A stretch of 64,000 nt of DNA from Mayamaea pseudoterrestris (lineage: Eukaryota > Bacillariophyta > Bacillariophyceae > Sellaphorales > Sellaphoraceae), in NCBI GenBank assembly GCA_027923505.1, contig BROI01000007.1, positions 558,001 through 622,000 of the forward strand, written 5' to 3'. Positions 10,207 to 18,729 of this stretch are shown one piece after another (within the stretch, counting starts at the first letter, position 1; every line of letters starts with the position of its first letter). A model generated the notes under the pieces. The model did not search any database and was not told the origin of the DNA. It was given only the letters and a program-made list of their open reading frames with translations. Made by a program: the position numbers and the translations under genes.

Positions 10207-10563
10207 ACTGCTCAAATGAGCCGTAATCAGAGTGTGCGTACTCGCGTTGGATGCGTCCGCCTCTAAAACGGAGTCACCGCCAGCAACCTTGACCATTTGT
10301 CGAGCTGCTGCCAAGTTAACTTCATGCAATGACGTGGAAAGATTGCTGCGACTTCCAGTGTTGCTGTTGTTACTGCTTCCCATGAGAACAGGCGTATCAA
10401 AGCCAAAGGAATGGACCTGCATGTGCGGGGAATTTAGAGTAGGGGTATCAGAATCATAAGGCTCTGTGAAACGAGCTTCGAGCAATTCTAATTTTTGCTC
10501 CAACGAGACACGGTTGGAAACTGGAGATTGCTTCAGTTGCGGCATGATGTTGCTGTTGACCAT
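8008..10563 (-). CDS. TLK: Tousled-like serine/threonine protein kinase
   Basis: I read this as complement(join(8008..8435, 8511..10563)), 826 residues. The frame is open straight through 8436-8510, but that 75-bp piece starts GTGAGT, ends TTTACAG and interrupts the kinase motif DLKPGN|ILF, so it is an intron whose length happens to be a multiple of three. The N-terminal half is low complexity, with a run of nine Gln and basic nuclear-localisation-like clusters. A coiled coil follows (roughly residues 310-520). The kinase domain then shows GKGGFSEVWKAYD, VAVKIHQL, HYDLKPGN, KITDFGLSK and GAGTYWYLPPECF. The last of these, with MELTSQ just before it, is diagnostic of Tousled-like kinases. These nuclear kinases phosphorylate the histone chaperone Asf1 and act in replication-coupled chromatin assembly, a functional neighbour of HIRA further along. 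Confidence 0.9.
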
Positions 10564-11020
10564 GGCAGATTGCTGATTGCTGATTGCTGGAGGTAACGTC
10601 GCCTTATGGACAATGATTGGTGATTATTAGATAGATAGCTAAGAGATGCGAGCTGTCGTGGCAATCTTGAATGCTATCAATAACAACGCAGACTGCTTTG
10701 TGGCTCTCGTCGCATCATTGTGCGGATGGATTTGACAGAACAAATCGGTTGATCGGAGGCGCGGTTGCCGCGCGCTCGCGGCGGGCGTCCAATGCGAGAA
10801 AAGTCGTGGTGCGACACGAGACAGCATGTTCCTTCATTTTGGCGATGAGGCAGTAATTAATCAAGACTATTCCCACTATATTTGTATGTAATTGCTCGTA
10901 CAGAGATTTTCAGACGTTGAGAGATACTTTATTGATTTAAAAGGGCTCGCACGCTGGATAAATTCCTCGCTGCAACATAAAACGATTGCTTCGGCCGAGC
11001 CATCGAATTACCGACACTAT
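10564..11020. other. Intergenic region
   Basis: This 457-bp stretch holds the upstream region of the kinase gene and the 3' flank of the MazG gene. There is an AATAAA on the minus strand near 10935, just past that gene's stop, consistent with its polyadenylation signal. No other feature is seen. Confidence 0.4.
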
Positions 11021-11923
11021 TTACTTGCAACTCTTTGTTGCGTTCATGTCAATGCCACAAACATCCGCCAGCCGAATGAGGTAAATCGTCACATCCGCAA
11101 TTTCCTGGCCCGCCTTGTCGACAAGCTCGGGAGATAGTGGTTGAGCTTCATCCTTGCTCCACTGAAAGAGTTCCGCTAGCTCGCCCAATTCGCCCAAGAG
11201 CGCCAAAAGCAAGCTGCGAGGTAAGTGATACTTGGACCAGCTTCGCTCCGTGGCGAATCGACGAATTGCTGCGGTCAATTCTGGAAGAGCATCGCCGAGA
11301 CTCGCATGCTTGGGCAAAGCGTTTAATGTGACATGTAGTGTCGACTGTCCTTCGTCCTTGGTAATGCCCGTCTCTTTGGAGTATTCCGTGCTATACGAAT
11401 ATATTAAAAGTCAGATCAGAGTTTACTAATGAATGACAAAGATCAAGGCATGAAGCGTAGGAAGTACTTACTACTTGCCAGCCTTGCCGGTGCACAATTC
11501 CGCTGGATACTTTTTTCGATTCAGTTCCATCTTCTTGTAGATACAAGTCGAAAGATCCAATTCCAATCGAGCTGCCGTCTCTTCCAGACCAGTCAGCAGC
11601 TGCGACGTCAATACCGAAAGTTGCGAGCATTCAGCAATCGATCGTCGAGCCTCCTCCGAGACGCCTGCGTCGCTCGTCGAATCCAACGGAACGTTTTCCA
11701 AAAACAAAGCTGACAGCTTGCCAACCAAGACTGAAAGTTGGAAAATGTCATTGCGAATGAGGTGAACTAAATAAGAATCGACAAAATTTTGAAGTGTTGG
11801 CAAAGTCGAGGTCGACGACAACGTTTGATTTTGATGACGAGTTTCTTCATCATTCTTTAACATGTCGTGAACACCACTCAGATGATTGATGCAGACGCTT
11901 GTTGGGGAGGTAGCCGATTTCAT
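11021..11923 (-). CDS. Tandem MazG-like protein; C-terminal dCTP pyrophosphatase (DCTPP1-type) domain
   Basis: I read this as complement(join(11021..11390, 11472..11923)), 273 residues, with an 81-bp intron (GTAAGT..TATAG) that restores KYTEYSK, a segment also found near the DCTPP1 C-terminus. The second domain (about 170-273) has the all-alpha NTP pyrophosphatase core: FATERSWSKYHLPRSLLLALLGELGELAELFQW, split here as FATERSWSKYHLPRS then LLLALLGELGELAELFQW, and EIADVTIYLIRLA, with the EExxE and ExxD magnesium ligands. The first domain (about 50-150) keeps the fold pattern and a KMELNRKKYPAEL tail but has lost those acidic ligands (VLVGKLSALFLEN, SIAECSQLSVL). DCTPP1 hydrolyses dCTP and modified dCTPs to the monophosphate, sanitising the nucleotide pool. 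The start is the ATG at 11923; the frame extends to 11977, but a TTAG acceptor-like site sits just before it. Confidence 0.75.
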
Positions 11924-12219
11924 GACCCTAAGGATGGTGCAGTACTGTATTAATGTGAATGAAAAAAGCGAGATCACTTTTTATACCAGTTGTTCTTCCA
12001 TCGTCCGACAGCGCGCCATGGCAAAGCGAAACGCATTGGCTTTCCGTGTCGAAATGTCACACCACCACCAATTAAAATGTCGGACCGGTAACAAAACACG
12101 TATGCGCCGTGCTCGTATCCACAGAAAAAACTGACCGCCAAAGTCAGCCTACAGTAATGAATGGACAATCCTACGGTAGAGCTTGCTTTAGCTGTTCACA
12201 TGCTCCGAAGCAACTCATC

Positions 12220-12232
12220 AAAAGTAATAAAA
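12220..12232 (-). terminator. RNA polymerase III terminator, two T4 tracts
   Basis: On the minus strand TTTT occurs at 12232-12229 and again at 12223-12220, starting about 10 nt after the 5' half of the permuted tRNA. Such T runs terminate polymerase III. They support one transcript covering both halves. Confidence 0.6.
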
Positions 12233-12241
12233 GTATCGTTT

Positions 12242-12322
12242 CATAAGACCAACACTCTGACCACTGAGTTACACGAGCATCGGGTGTGCTCGAGGAGAGG
12301 GTCGAACTCTCGACCATTGGCT
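12242..12322 (-). tRNA. Circularly permuted tRNA gene, probable tRNA-Ile(UAU)
   Basis: On the minus strand the 3' half (12322-12287) lies upstream of the 5' half (12278-12242), separated by 8 nt. Rejoined, it gives 73 nt. Acceptor stem GCTCGTG/CTCGAGC pairs 6 of 7 (one T-T). D stem ACTC/GAGT, anticodon stem TTGGT/GCCAA (one G-T) and T stem GAGAG/CTCTC are complete. Invariant bases are all present: T8, A14, G15, G18G19, A21, T33, TTCGA in the T loop, C48, and A73 as discriminator. The anticodon loop reads CTTAT then G or A, giving anticodon UAU. If the junction lies one base earlier, the loop is the canonical CTTATAA. Two T4 tracts follow and a TATA-like box precedes. In conventional genes this isoacceptor usually carries an intron. 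In known permuted genes the precursor is circularised by splicing at the anticodon and then opened by RNase P and RNase Z. Confidence 0.8.
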
Positions 12323-12360
12323 TACTTGAACGTAGTGACGCAAAGACGGCCGTGTTTGGG

Positions 12361-12368
12361 TATATAAA
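12361..12368. promoter_or_regulatory. TATA-like box between the permuted tRNA and LSm2
   Basis: TATATAAA on the plus strand lies 93 bp before the LSm2 start codon. Read on the minus strand, TTTATATA lies about 40 nt upstream of the tRNA 3' half. It could serve either gene. In permuted tRNA genes the internal A and B boxes are in inverted order, so an upstream element may matter more. Confidence 0.4.
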
Positions 12369-12460
12369 CGCTGACTATTGATTTAAGTAACGCTCCGACA
12401 GCAACATTTGGGTTCTTCACAAACCGCACGATCATTTTACAGGGAGTCCATGACTTGACC

Positions 12461-12845
12461 ATGGTATGTAAGGCTTCTACTGTCACTTCCCTGTGTTTTC
12501 TTCTCCATATTTGATCTTACACTTGGAATCGTTTTTGCTCTTCAGATTTTTGTTTCCTTCTTCAAAACTCTGGTGGGCAAGGAGGTGGCAGTCGAGCTAA
12601 AGAACGACGTTGTATTGATGGGCGTTTTGCATAGCGTGGATCAATACCTTAACATTAAGCTTTTACAAGTACGAGTGGTCAATCCAGAAAAATATCCACA
12701 GCTGACAGCTTTAGAGAACTGCTTTATTCGCGGGAGTGTTGTGCGATATATTCAGATTCCTAGCGAGTTTGTCGACACGGAATTGCTGCAAGACGCTGCT
12801 AGAAAGGAAAACGCGCCTGCCAGTAGTAAGGCCAAGTCTGGGTAG
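12461..12845 (+). CDS. LSM2: U6 snRNA-associated Sm-like protein LSm2
   Basis: I read this as join(12461..12463, 12546..12845), 100 residues. Exon 1 is only the ATG, followed by an 82-bp intron (GTATGT..CTTCAG). Exon 2 then begins IFVSFFKTLVGKEVAVELKND, which restores the highly conserved LSm2 N-terminus; without splicing this part has no start. The Sm1 motif (VAVELKNDVVLMGVLHSVDQYLNIKL, residues about 14-39) and the Sm2 motif (CFIRGSVVRYI, about 61-71) are complete, and the C-terminus LLQDAARKE is typical of LSm2. It is part of the LSm1-7 ring (mRNA decapping, cytoplasm) and the LSm2-8 ring (U6 snRNA, nucleus). Length matches the family (about 95-100). Confidence 0.93.
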
Positions 12846-13187
12846 ACAAAGCATGAGCGAGGAGATTGACAGTCGGCTGTTATTCATAGACGACAACCTG
12901 CTGCAGGAGCTACAACATCTGGTCACTGGTGTATTGTTTCTCACAATTTGCCGGAAGATCATTCAAGTATTCTTTGATGATGGTGGTAGTATAAGGCAAA
13001 ATACCGCTTAAAACTCCAAAAAATTACTGTCTGTATGATTACTTGCGTCATTAGTGGTACAACGACCAATTCGCGAACGTGTGTAATGCAAAGAATGCTT
13101 CTGTACGCTACCTCAAATTATATATGAATGTTTGATCTATAAATTACTACTTTCTTGGCAGATGGATGTGCAAAATCCATTTGACTA
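12846..13187. other. Convergent intergenic region
   Basis: This 342-bp stretch lies between the 3' ends of LSm2 and the ATG11-like gene. It is AT-rich. I see no gene or repeat in it. Confidence 0.35.
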
Positions 13188-15605
13188 CTACGACTGCAAC
13201 ACTTCAACAGTCAAGACCCAGAACTTTGTGCCGACTGGAAGGCCGTAGGGGTTGGCATCAGTACCAAGCTCACCAGCAACAAGTTCTTCCTGGAAGACAA
13301 TGCGGCCCAAGACGTAGTCAGGCGCGCCCTTGATGCAATCCGTCGACAAAAAGCGATAGGGGCACTTCGTGTGGAACGCAAGGTATGTTCGCTTGCCTCC
13401 AGATCCTCGGCCAGTGGGCATAAACAAGCCAATATCACCAATCTCAAAACTGCTGTGACTAATCTTGTCGCTCAGTCGCTTACTTTCCATTAATGACTGT
13501 TGCCCTTCTTCCTTGGCTAGTCGCACCTGCGCCTTTACAGCGCTGAGTTCCTTACGCAGTGCTGCAACCTCTGCGTCGTCGACAGTTGTTCCGTCCTGCG
13601 CTTTGGCATCATCAATGTATGACCGGGGCGGCTTGCCACCTAGGCGCTCCAATGCTTGACGAAGAACAGCATTCTCATAAGCCAGTGTCTTGGCTTCGGC
13701 GTCGGCTGCTGCTCCGCCGGCTGGATCAAGAATAAGGTCGTTTCCACTTTGGTCTGACGCGCTTACAATCAACTGGTCTTGATTTTGCTGAGCCGCAGCA
13801 GCTAACGCCATCTCGTGGTCACGAACCTGGTGGCTCTCCGTTGTCAGCGTCGAAGCACTACTCACTGGATTGTTATCGTCATTGGCGGCACTGCGCATCA
13901 CTGCATCGGTGAGAGTATCGCCTCTCGGCGACATGCCAACTTCGGGCAGCGCATCTACTTCGTGAGTTGATGGCAGCTGCGGAGTAAATAGTGGTGGAGG
14001 AGAGGCCAGCGTAGGGGCAAATATTTCAAAAAAGGCAGGCATTAAATGACGGCCCGGGCCTCGCAAAAACTTTTCGCGAGCCTTGACTTCGTCGTCGCGC
14101 ATGGCGGCTAGTCGCTCCATCATCGCATTTGAACACGCCGTGACGGCATGGCCAAAAGCACGACGGCGTTGAATCTCGGTAATGAAGCTCCGGTATGAGT
14201 CTGGTAGCTCAGCAACGTGCTCAAGGTGCACCATATTCTCCGACTGCTGCGTCAAGGCATCGCGCAACACCCCGACACTTGAGAGGATACGATGAATCGA
14301 TGATTGTGCAATGCTCACGTCGCGTAAACGATTTTTCATTCGCTTCATGGCATTCGTCTTTGCTTCTGCCACTCGATACATGAACTCCTTCAGTCGCTGA
14401 TCGTCTTCAGCCATGGCTGGTATGAGTCGCTTCGATGACTCGGACATCTCGCGAAACGGAGTGAATGCAGCTTGTACCTGATCATCATTATCTGCATTAA
14501 TCGCATCGATGATCATTCGAACAACCTTCCCATGGTCAGCCGTCAAGGAATCCGAGCGCTCCGATTGTCTGTCTCTGATATCCCTTGCAAAGCCTTCAAC
14601 TTCCGACCACAATGTTTCAATTTCCAATTCGGCCTCGCGATCCAATTTCCCCTCTTGCTCGCGAGTGGCTGGCGTGCCCATTTCGCCAAACGCTTGCTCG
14701 AGCGATTGAAACAAGGTCATAAGGCGCTGATGTGAGTTTGAGCATTGCTGTGCCCAGTTTCTTTCTCGTTCTACGGGGACAGTATCTAGTAACGTTTCCA
14801 TTGAACGACCAGACGCCCTCGCCGTAGACACCAGCGAGGGGTGCAATGGAACTGCAGCCAAATTATTCAAGATCGACTCGAATCGCTGTAGCAAGCTTCC
14901 CTGCGCGGTAATTTTGGCTTGGAAACCAGAGGCAAACTCTGCCCGTGTCCGCGTCGCCGAGTTGAATGTTTCCGAAAGGTTCGAGACTGCAGCACGAAGC
15001 GCTCGCGCCATGACGGCTTGCTCCTGAACGCAAGTTTTACAAGCCGCCAGACGAAGATCTGCGCCATCCGCCAAGGAGCGCCCTTGTACGGAATATAACA
15101 TGAATTGACGCTCGTATGCAGCAAGCGCCTGGTGCAAAGGCGGCGAAGAGACGGGATCGAGCGAAAGCGGACTTGGCCCTGGCGGCTCTTGAGGTACATA
15201 GACATCCATTGGTTCTAAATGGCATGGTGTAGGGTCTGGAGCATGTTCCGACAAGGACTGCTTTGAAAATAAGAATAGTCTGCGAGCGCCAGTACGCTCA
15301 GTTGTTGCAAGTATCTTATGCGGAACTCCAAAATGTTCGGGTATAGGGTCATCTTCCGCATCTCCAAGGCGAAGTGAATTCAAAGTCTCGTCAGATTGCA
15401 AAGTTGAGTCCTTCACCACTTTATATGGTGGCCCTATCAGAAGAATTTGATCGTTTGCAGGAACCGCTGCAGCGAGATGTCCTCGAATATTTGCGACTCT
15501 GGTTTTAATAGAGATCAAAAAATCGCTCGTAAGAAACACAATCACTCCGATCAAACAAACAACAAAGCTTGCAATAGACAACTTTAAAAGCCATATGCGA
15601 AGCAA
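13188..15605 (-). CDS. ATG11: ATG11/FIP200-like autophagy scaffold, 5' end unresolved
   Basis: The open frame encodes about 805 residues. The C-terminus has the claw fold of FIP200/ATG11: FEIGDIGLFMPT, then TYLAFHTKCPYRFLS, VLGRIVFQEE and YGLPVGTKFWVLTVEV (about 715-803). Upstream are long coiled-coil stretches (about 190-520 and 655-710). The N-terminal part TRVANIRGHLAAAVPANDQILLIGPP (about 36-60, split for length) looks like the second half of a ubiquitin-like domain, as in FIP200/ATG11. These proteins scaffold the Atg1/ULK kinase complex and bind autophagy receptors through the claw. The frame has no ATG before residue 133. Its apparent start is TTG, so the true start must be in an upstream exon that I could not place. 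A nearby ATG at 15594 is in another frame. The hydrophobic first 30 residues may therefore be intron read-through, not a membrane segment. Confidence 0.7.
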   Translation of the reverse strand: MLRIWLLKLSIASFVVCLIGVIVFLTSDFLISIKTRVANIRGHLAAAVPANDQILLIGPPYKVVKDSTLQSDETLNSLRLGDAEDDPIPEHFGVPHKILATTERTGARRLFLFSKQSLSEHAPDPTPCHLEPMDVYVPQEPPGPSPLSLDPVSSPPLHQALAAYERQFMLYSVQGRSLADGADLRLAACKTCVQEQAVMARALRAAVSNLSETFNSATRTRAEFASGFQAKITAQGSLLQRFESILNNLAAVPLHPSLVSTARASGRSMETLLDTVPVERERNWAQQCSNSHQRLMTLFQSLEQAFGEMGTPATREQEGKLDREAELEIETLWSEVEGFARDIRDRQSERSDSLTADHGKVVRMIIDAINADNDDQVQAAFTPFREMSESSKRLIPAMAEDDQRLKEFMYRVAEAKTNAMKRMKNRLRDVSIAQSSIHRILSSVGVLRDALTQQSENMVHLEHVAELPDSYRSFITEIQRRRAFGHAVTACSNAMMERLAAMRDDEVKAREKFLRGPGRHLMPAFFEIFAPTLASPPPLFTPQLPSTHEVDALPEVGMSPRGDTLTDAVMRSAANDDNNPVSSASTLTTESHQVRDHEMALAAAAQQNQDQLIVSASDQSGNDLILDPAGGAAADAEAKTLAYENAVLRQALERLGGKPPRSYIDDAKAQDGTTVDDAEVAALRKELSAVKAQVRLAKEEGQQSLMESKRLSDKISHSSFEIGDIGLFMPTGRGSGGKRTYLAFHTKCPYRFLSTDCIKGAPDYVLGRIVFQEELVAGELGTDANPYGLPVGTKFWVLTVEVLQS

Positions 15606-16165
15606 GCAGTCCAGTCATTTCATTACTTCTATTTAACAATAGACCTCTGCAACTTTCTCCTCCAAGGCGCTCCCTGGAATGCTAACGAGACGTGGAACAA
15701 CCGCTCTATTTGACTCCGATTTTCTCCAGCCCGTTTCCACTTACGTCAATTCCGAAGGATGTAGCGATATTTTATAGGTCGTCCCAGTGCACGCAACTAG
15801 CACTCGGATACTAACTGATTGAGATGCGCTAGGGGACGATGCCATCATGGTGGTGATCAGTCCTATGCTTCTCAACGCGCAGCAGTTATTCGTCCATTCG
15901 CCTCTCGCTCGTGATGTGTCGCTTTCTCTCGCGCGCGTCAAGATGCGTGACGACTGACTCGTGACTGCTTTTCAGTCCTAACGAGTCGTAACGGTACTGA
16001 AAAGATCCAATCGGCGACCAGCCGCATTTCATTCACACGATCATCGACAGCACACACGATGCTTCTCCATTCTGCACCTTTGGCAAAGGATCAAACTTAA
16101 GCCTTGTCTTTTCGTAGCAAACACACCAAATTGCATGGAAGTTGGGGACTCAACAAGAACAAAGC
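15606..16165. promoter_or_regulatory. Divergent intergenic region between ATG11-like and NTAQ1 genes
   Basis: About 560 bp lie between the divergent genes. The region should also contain the missing first exon of the ATG11-like gene, on the minus strand just right of 15605. Apart from that I see no convincing open frame, RNA gene or repeat. Confidence 0.3.
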
Positions 16166-16897
16166 ATGAATCAGACAGCCGCTGATCCGAATCAGAACAG
16201 CAGAGGACAATCGGCAGCTGAATCATGTCTGTCGATTGGCAATGACTTGCAACTACGCGTCCCTTACTATTGCGAAGAAAATGTGTGGCGACTTGCGTAC
16301 AAAATGACGCGTGAGCATCCGGATGATCGCTTCTATGTATGCTTTATTTCCAATGAATCCAATACGGTCGCCATGTACAATCAATTGGCTGCTAGTGACG
16401 AACGAGACAAACCTGTCATTTGGGATTACCATGTCATACTGATAAGATGGTGTCATCGCGATGAGCAGGCAGTTGTCCATGATGTCGACAGTCGCTTGTC
16501 ATATCCCCAATCGCTGCGGAAATATCTACTTGGTTCTTTCACAAGCAGCCGCAATATGACTTTTGGGCCTCCATTTGCCCCACTATTCAAGTTGATTCCA
16601 GCCCACCTTTATCTCCATTATTTTGCCAGTGACCGAATGCACATGTTTAATGCAAAGATTCGAACCTGGAATGCTCCACCACCGCCCTACAACTGCATCG
16701 AAGGACGCCCAAATGGACCGTCATTGGATCGCACTGACTCGGCGCACGCCGCCTGTGTTACATTGCAAAACTATTTGAACTTTGCGACTGTAAAGAACGC
16801 GGAAGGTACAGATTCCTTGCGCGATACAATACCCAAAGAAGCCTTTGGGCGAATCTTGTCATTGAATGAGCTGGTATCGTTTGAATTCGAGCACTAA
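16166..16897 (+). CDS. NTAQ1: Protein N-terminal glutamine amidohydrolase
   Basis: The first ATG of the frame is at 16166, giving 243 residues; the frame opens earlier only through TTG. The papain-like catalytic triad of NTAQ1 is present: Cys in PYYCEENVW (about 33), His in VIWDYHVIL (about 92), Asp in VVHDVDSRL (about 111). The family signatures CFISNES, FASDRMHM and PPPPYNCIEG are also present. NTAQ1 deamidates N-terminal glutamine to glutamate, after which arginyl-transferase and N-recognins direct the protein to degradation (Arg/N-degron pathway). Length is slightly above the human enzyme (about 205) because of an N-terminal polar extension and a loop near residue 195. The protein is cytosolic or nuclear; no signal is seen. 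Confidence 0.9.
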   Translation: MNQTAADPNQNSRGQSAAESCLSIGNDLQLRVPYYCEENVWRLAYKMTREHPDDRFYVCFISNESNTVAMYNQLAASDERDKPVIWDYHVILIRWCHRDEQAVVHDVDSRLSYPQSLRKYLLGSFTSSRNMTFGPPFAPLFKLIPAHLYLHYFASDRMHMFNAKIRTWNAPPPPYNCIEGRPNGPSLDRTDSAHAACVTLQNYLNFATVKNAEGTDSLRDTIPKEAFGRILSLNELVSFEFEH

Positions 16898-17312
16898 GTC
16901 GATGCGAGTTACCGCTACATTCTATCCAGCGACGCATGTCATTATCACGTGATCAGCTGCGCTCAGTGCCAGACTATGACATTGCCGGTGGCAATTACAA
17001 GAATGAGCCGGACGGATTGTACTGTACCAGTACATTGTACTTGAGAATGCGCGAAGTTTTTCCCTATGCTAGCAGATTCATTTTGAACACCTTTATGTAA
17101 ACCACAACAAGCTCGAGTACCTTTGTTGTAAAGCTTTGCCAGATTTAAAGGTCCATGCAACGATTGTCGCTTACAGTGTCTCATTGAATCGTGCGCCTGA
17201 TAGCGGGTCAGGTCGCATTCCGTCGCACCACGAAACGATTCGGAACAACGACCGCGTCTTCCTTCGTCGCCCTCCATGCTTCCAAAAGACGACAATCACA
17301 CAACTGGTTACC
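16898..17312. other. Intergenic region
   Basis: This 415-bp stretch lies between NTAQ1 and the next plus-strand gene. An open frame extends through part of it (from 17136) but begins at TTG and shows no domain. I see nothing else. Confidence 0.3.
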
Positions 17313-17759
17313 ATGTACGAAACTCAAACGCTTAATGCAGACCATGCACCAGGTCTTAACAAGCAGCTGCGAGACCGAACCAAATATGCTCTGGCGGTGA
17401 CAGTACTTTTGCTCGTGGCCGGCAAACTCCATTGGGCATGCCTTCCGTCAGCATACTCGATTTACAACTTGAAGGCTGGAACAGCAGTCTCGAGCAAGAA
17501 TGCCAAGTGGATGTTTCTCAGCGTCACGAGCTTTATCGTGAGTTTGACCTGCTTCATCATGGAAGGTGGAGCACGACTCGTTGATGGAGATCGCGACTAT
17601 AGCTTTCAAGCAAGGCTACGCTTCTATAGCTTTGCAGCAAGATCATTCTGGTGGCCAGTTCTGACGCTTTTTCTGATGTGTACCTGGTATCCTACGTTGG
17701 AGACTGTTCGTATTCGTCAAACTTCTGGTCAATTAGCTGTGACGAAGAAGATATGTTAA
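17313..17759 (+). CDS. Small multi-pass membrane protein of unknown function
   Basis: From the ATG at 17313 (preceded by ACC) the frame encodes 148 residues. Hydrophobic segments fit three membrane helices: ALAVTVLLLVAGKLHW (about 28-43), WMFLSVTSFIVSLTCFIM (about 70-87) and SFWWPVLTLFLMCTWY (about 113-128). Between them lie a short Tyr-rich loop (YSIYNLKAG) and a charged loop (EGGARLVDGDRDY). The tail is basic. I do not recognise a family. The helices, a plausible start context and the position between real genes argue that it is a gene, but a missing upstream exon cannot be excluded. Confidence 0.5.
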   Translation: MYETQTLNADHAPGLNKQLRDRTKYALAVTVLLLVAGKLHWACLPSAYSIYNLKAGTAVSSKNAKWMFLSVTSFIVSLTCFIMEGGARLVDGDRDYSFQARLRFYSFAARSFWWPVLTLFLMCTWYPTLETVRIRQTSGQLAVTKKIC

Positions 17760-17888
17760 TCGACGTGTATTCCATCCTTCATCAAACATGTCTACATGCC
17801 CACTAATAGTAAAGAGTTCGTTCATTTAGAAAGGCTTGTATATAAACTAAAGCATCTTTTAGTCTTCATGCAAGTGCCGATGGCATCA

Positions 17889-18729
17889 TCATTCGCCAAA
17901 TGTATCTGCCACTGGATCGTAGATGGCACCTTGTTGCTGTTCAGTCCGGCTGCCATTCCCAGTTTCATCTTCAATCTCAACAATCCCAGAAGTATCGATC
18001 GGCATTCCAGTCTTGATCTTGATATGGTTCAGTAACATGTCAATCGCAACATTCATCGAGTGGGTCGTTGAATTGACAACGAAATCCGCCAGTAATTTGG
18101 TTGGCTCAACGTGGCAATTGTGCATTGGCCGAACCGTCGCATGGTACTGCGCCACAACGTCATTCATGGTCCGTCCCCGCTCGGCCACGTCGCGTTGAAG
18201 GCGGCGAATGAAGCGAATGTCTGCTTCAGCGTCCACAAAGACGCGAACGTCCAGCTCCGCCAATAGTTGGGGATGCGACAAGATGAGAATGCCTTCGACT
18301 AGAATGACCTTGGCTGGTGTCAACGGTAACGTCTCTGTGGTGCGCGAATGCCTTACAAAATCGTAGATTGGGATTTCGACACTTTCTCCACGTTTCAATC
18401 GCTTGACATGCTCTATAAGTAGTTCCGTGTCGAGACTATCGGGATGATCAAAGTTGGTCAGCGCTCGTTTTTCCACAGTCATGTGCGATTGATCCTTGTA
18501 GTAAGAATCATGAAGAATGTAGTTAACATTTTCTTCGCCTCCCAGTTCTAGCAGTAAGCGCCGGGCCAGTGTTGTCTAGAAAACGAGTGAAAATGAGCAG
18601 CAGCCAAGCAATGGGTGAGGTGACTTAAAGAAAGCAGCCGGCAATATAGGTCTATTAACCTCAAAATCAGCCTACCTTTCCCGATCCACTTCCTCCTGCA
18701 ATTCCAACAGCAAGTAGAGGCTGCGCCAT
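17889..18729 (-). CDS. Uridine-cytidine kinase
   Basis: I read this as complement(join(17889..18575, 18676..18729)), 246 residues. Exon 1 (18 codons) encodes MAQPLLAVGIAGGSGSGK. A 100-bp intron (GTAGGC..TTCTAG) then splits the P-loop directly between the Lys and Thr of GKT. Exon 2 continues TTLARRLLLELGG and carries SYYKD, NFDHPDSLD, PIYDFVRHSR, VILVEGILIL, the lid region FIRRLQRDVAERGRT and HNCHVEPTK. All are standard uridine kinase motifs. The enzyme phosphorylates uridine and cytidine to UMP and CMP with ATP in the pyrimidine salvage pathway, in the cytosol. Length is normal for the eukaryotic UCK1/2 type. The C-terminal 35 residues are variable and acidic. Confidence 0.92.

Noticed and set aside
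12241-12330. Conventional tRNA on the plus strand, or two unrelated tRNA fragments
   Set aside because: On the plus strand the D loop lacks GG and the T loop lacks TTC. Two unrelated fragments would not pair in both the acceptor and anticodon stems.
15500-15605. N-terminal membrane anchor in the ATG11-like protein
   Set aside because: The hydrophobic stretch is read from a TTG start and probably includes intron sequence; FIP200/ATG11 proteins have no such anchor.
16660-16680. B-box-like GATTCGAACCTGG
   Set aside because: It lies within the NTAQ1 coding frame and has no A-box or stems around it.
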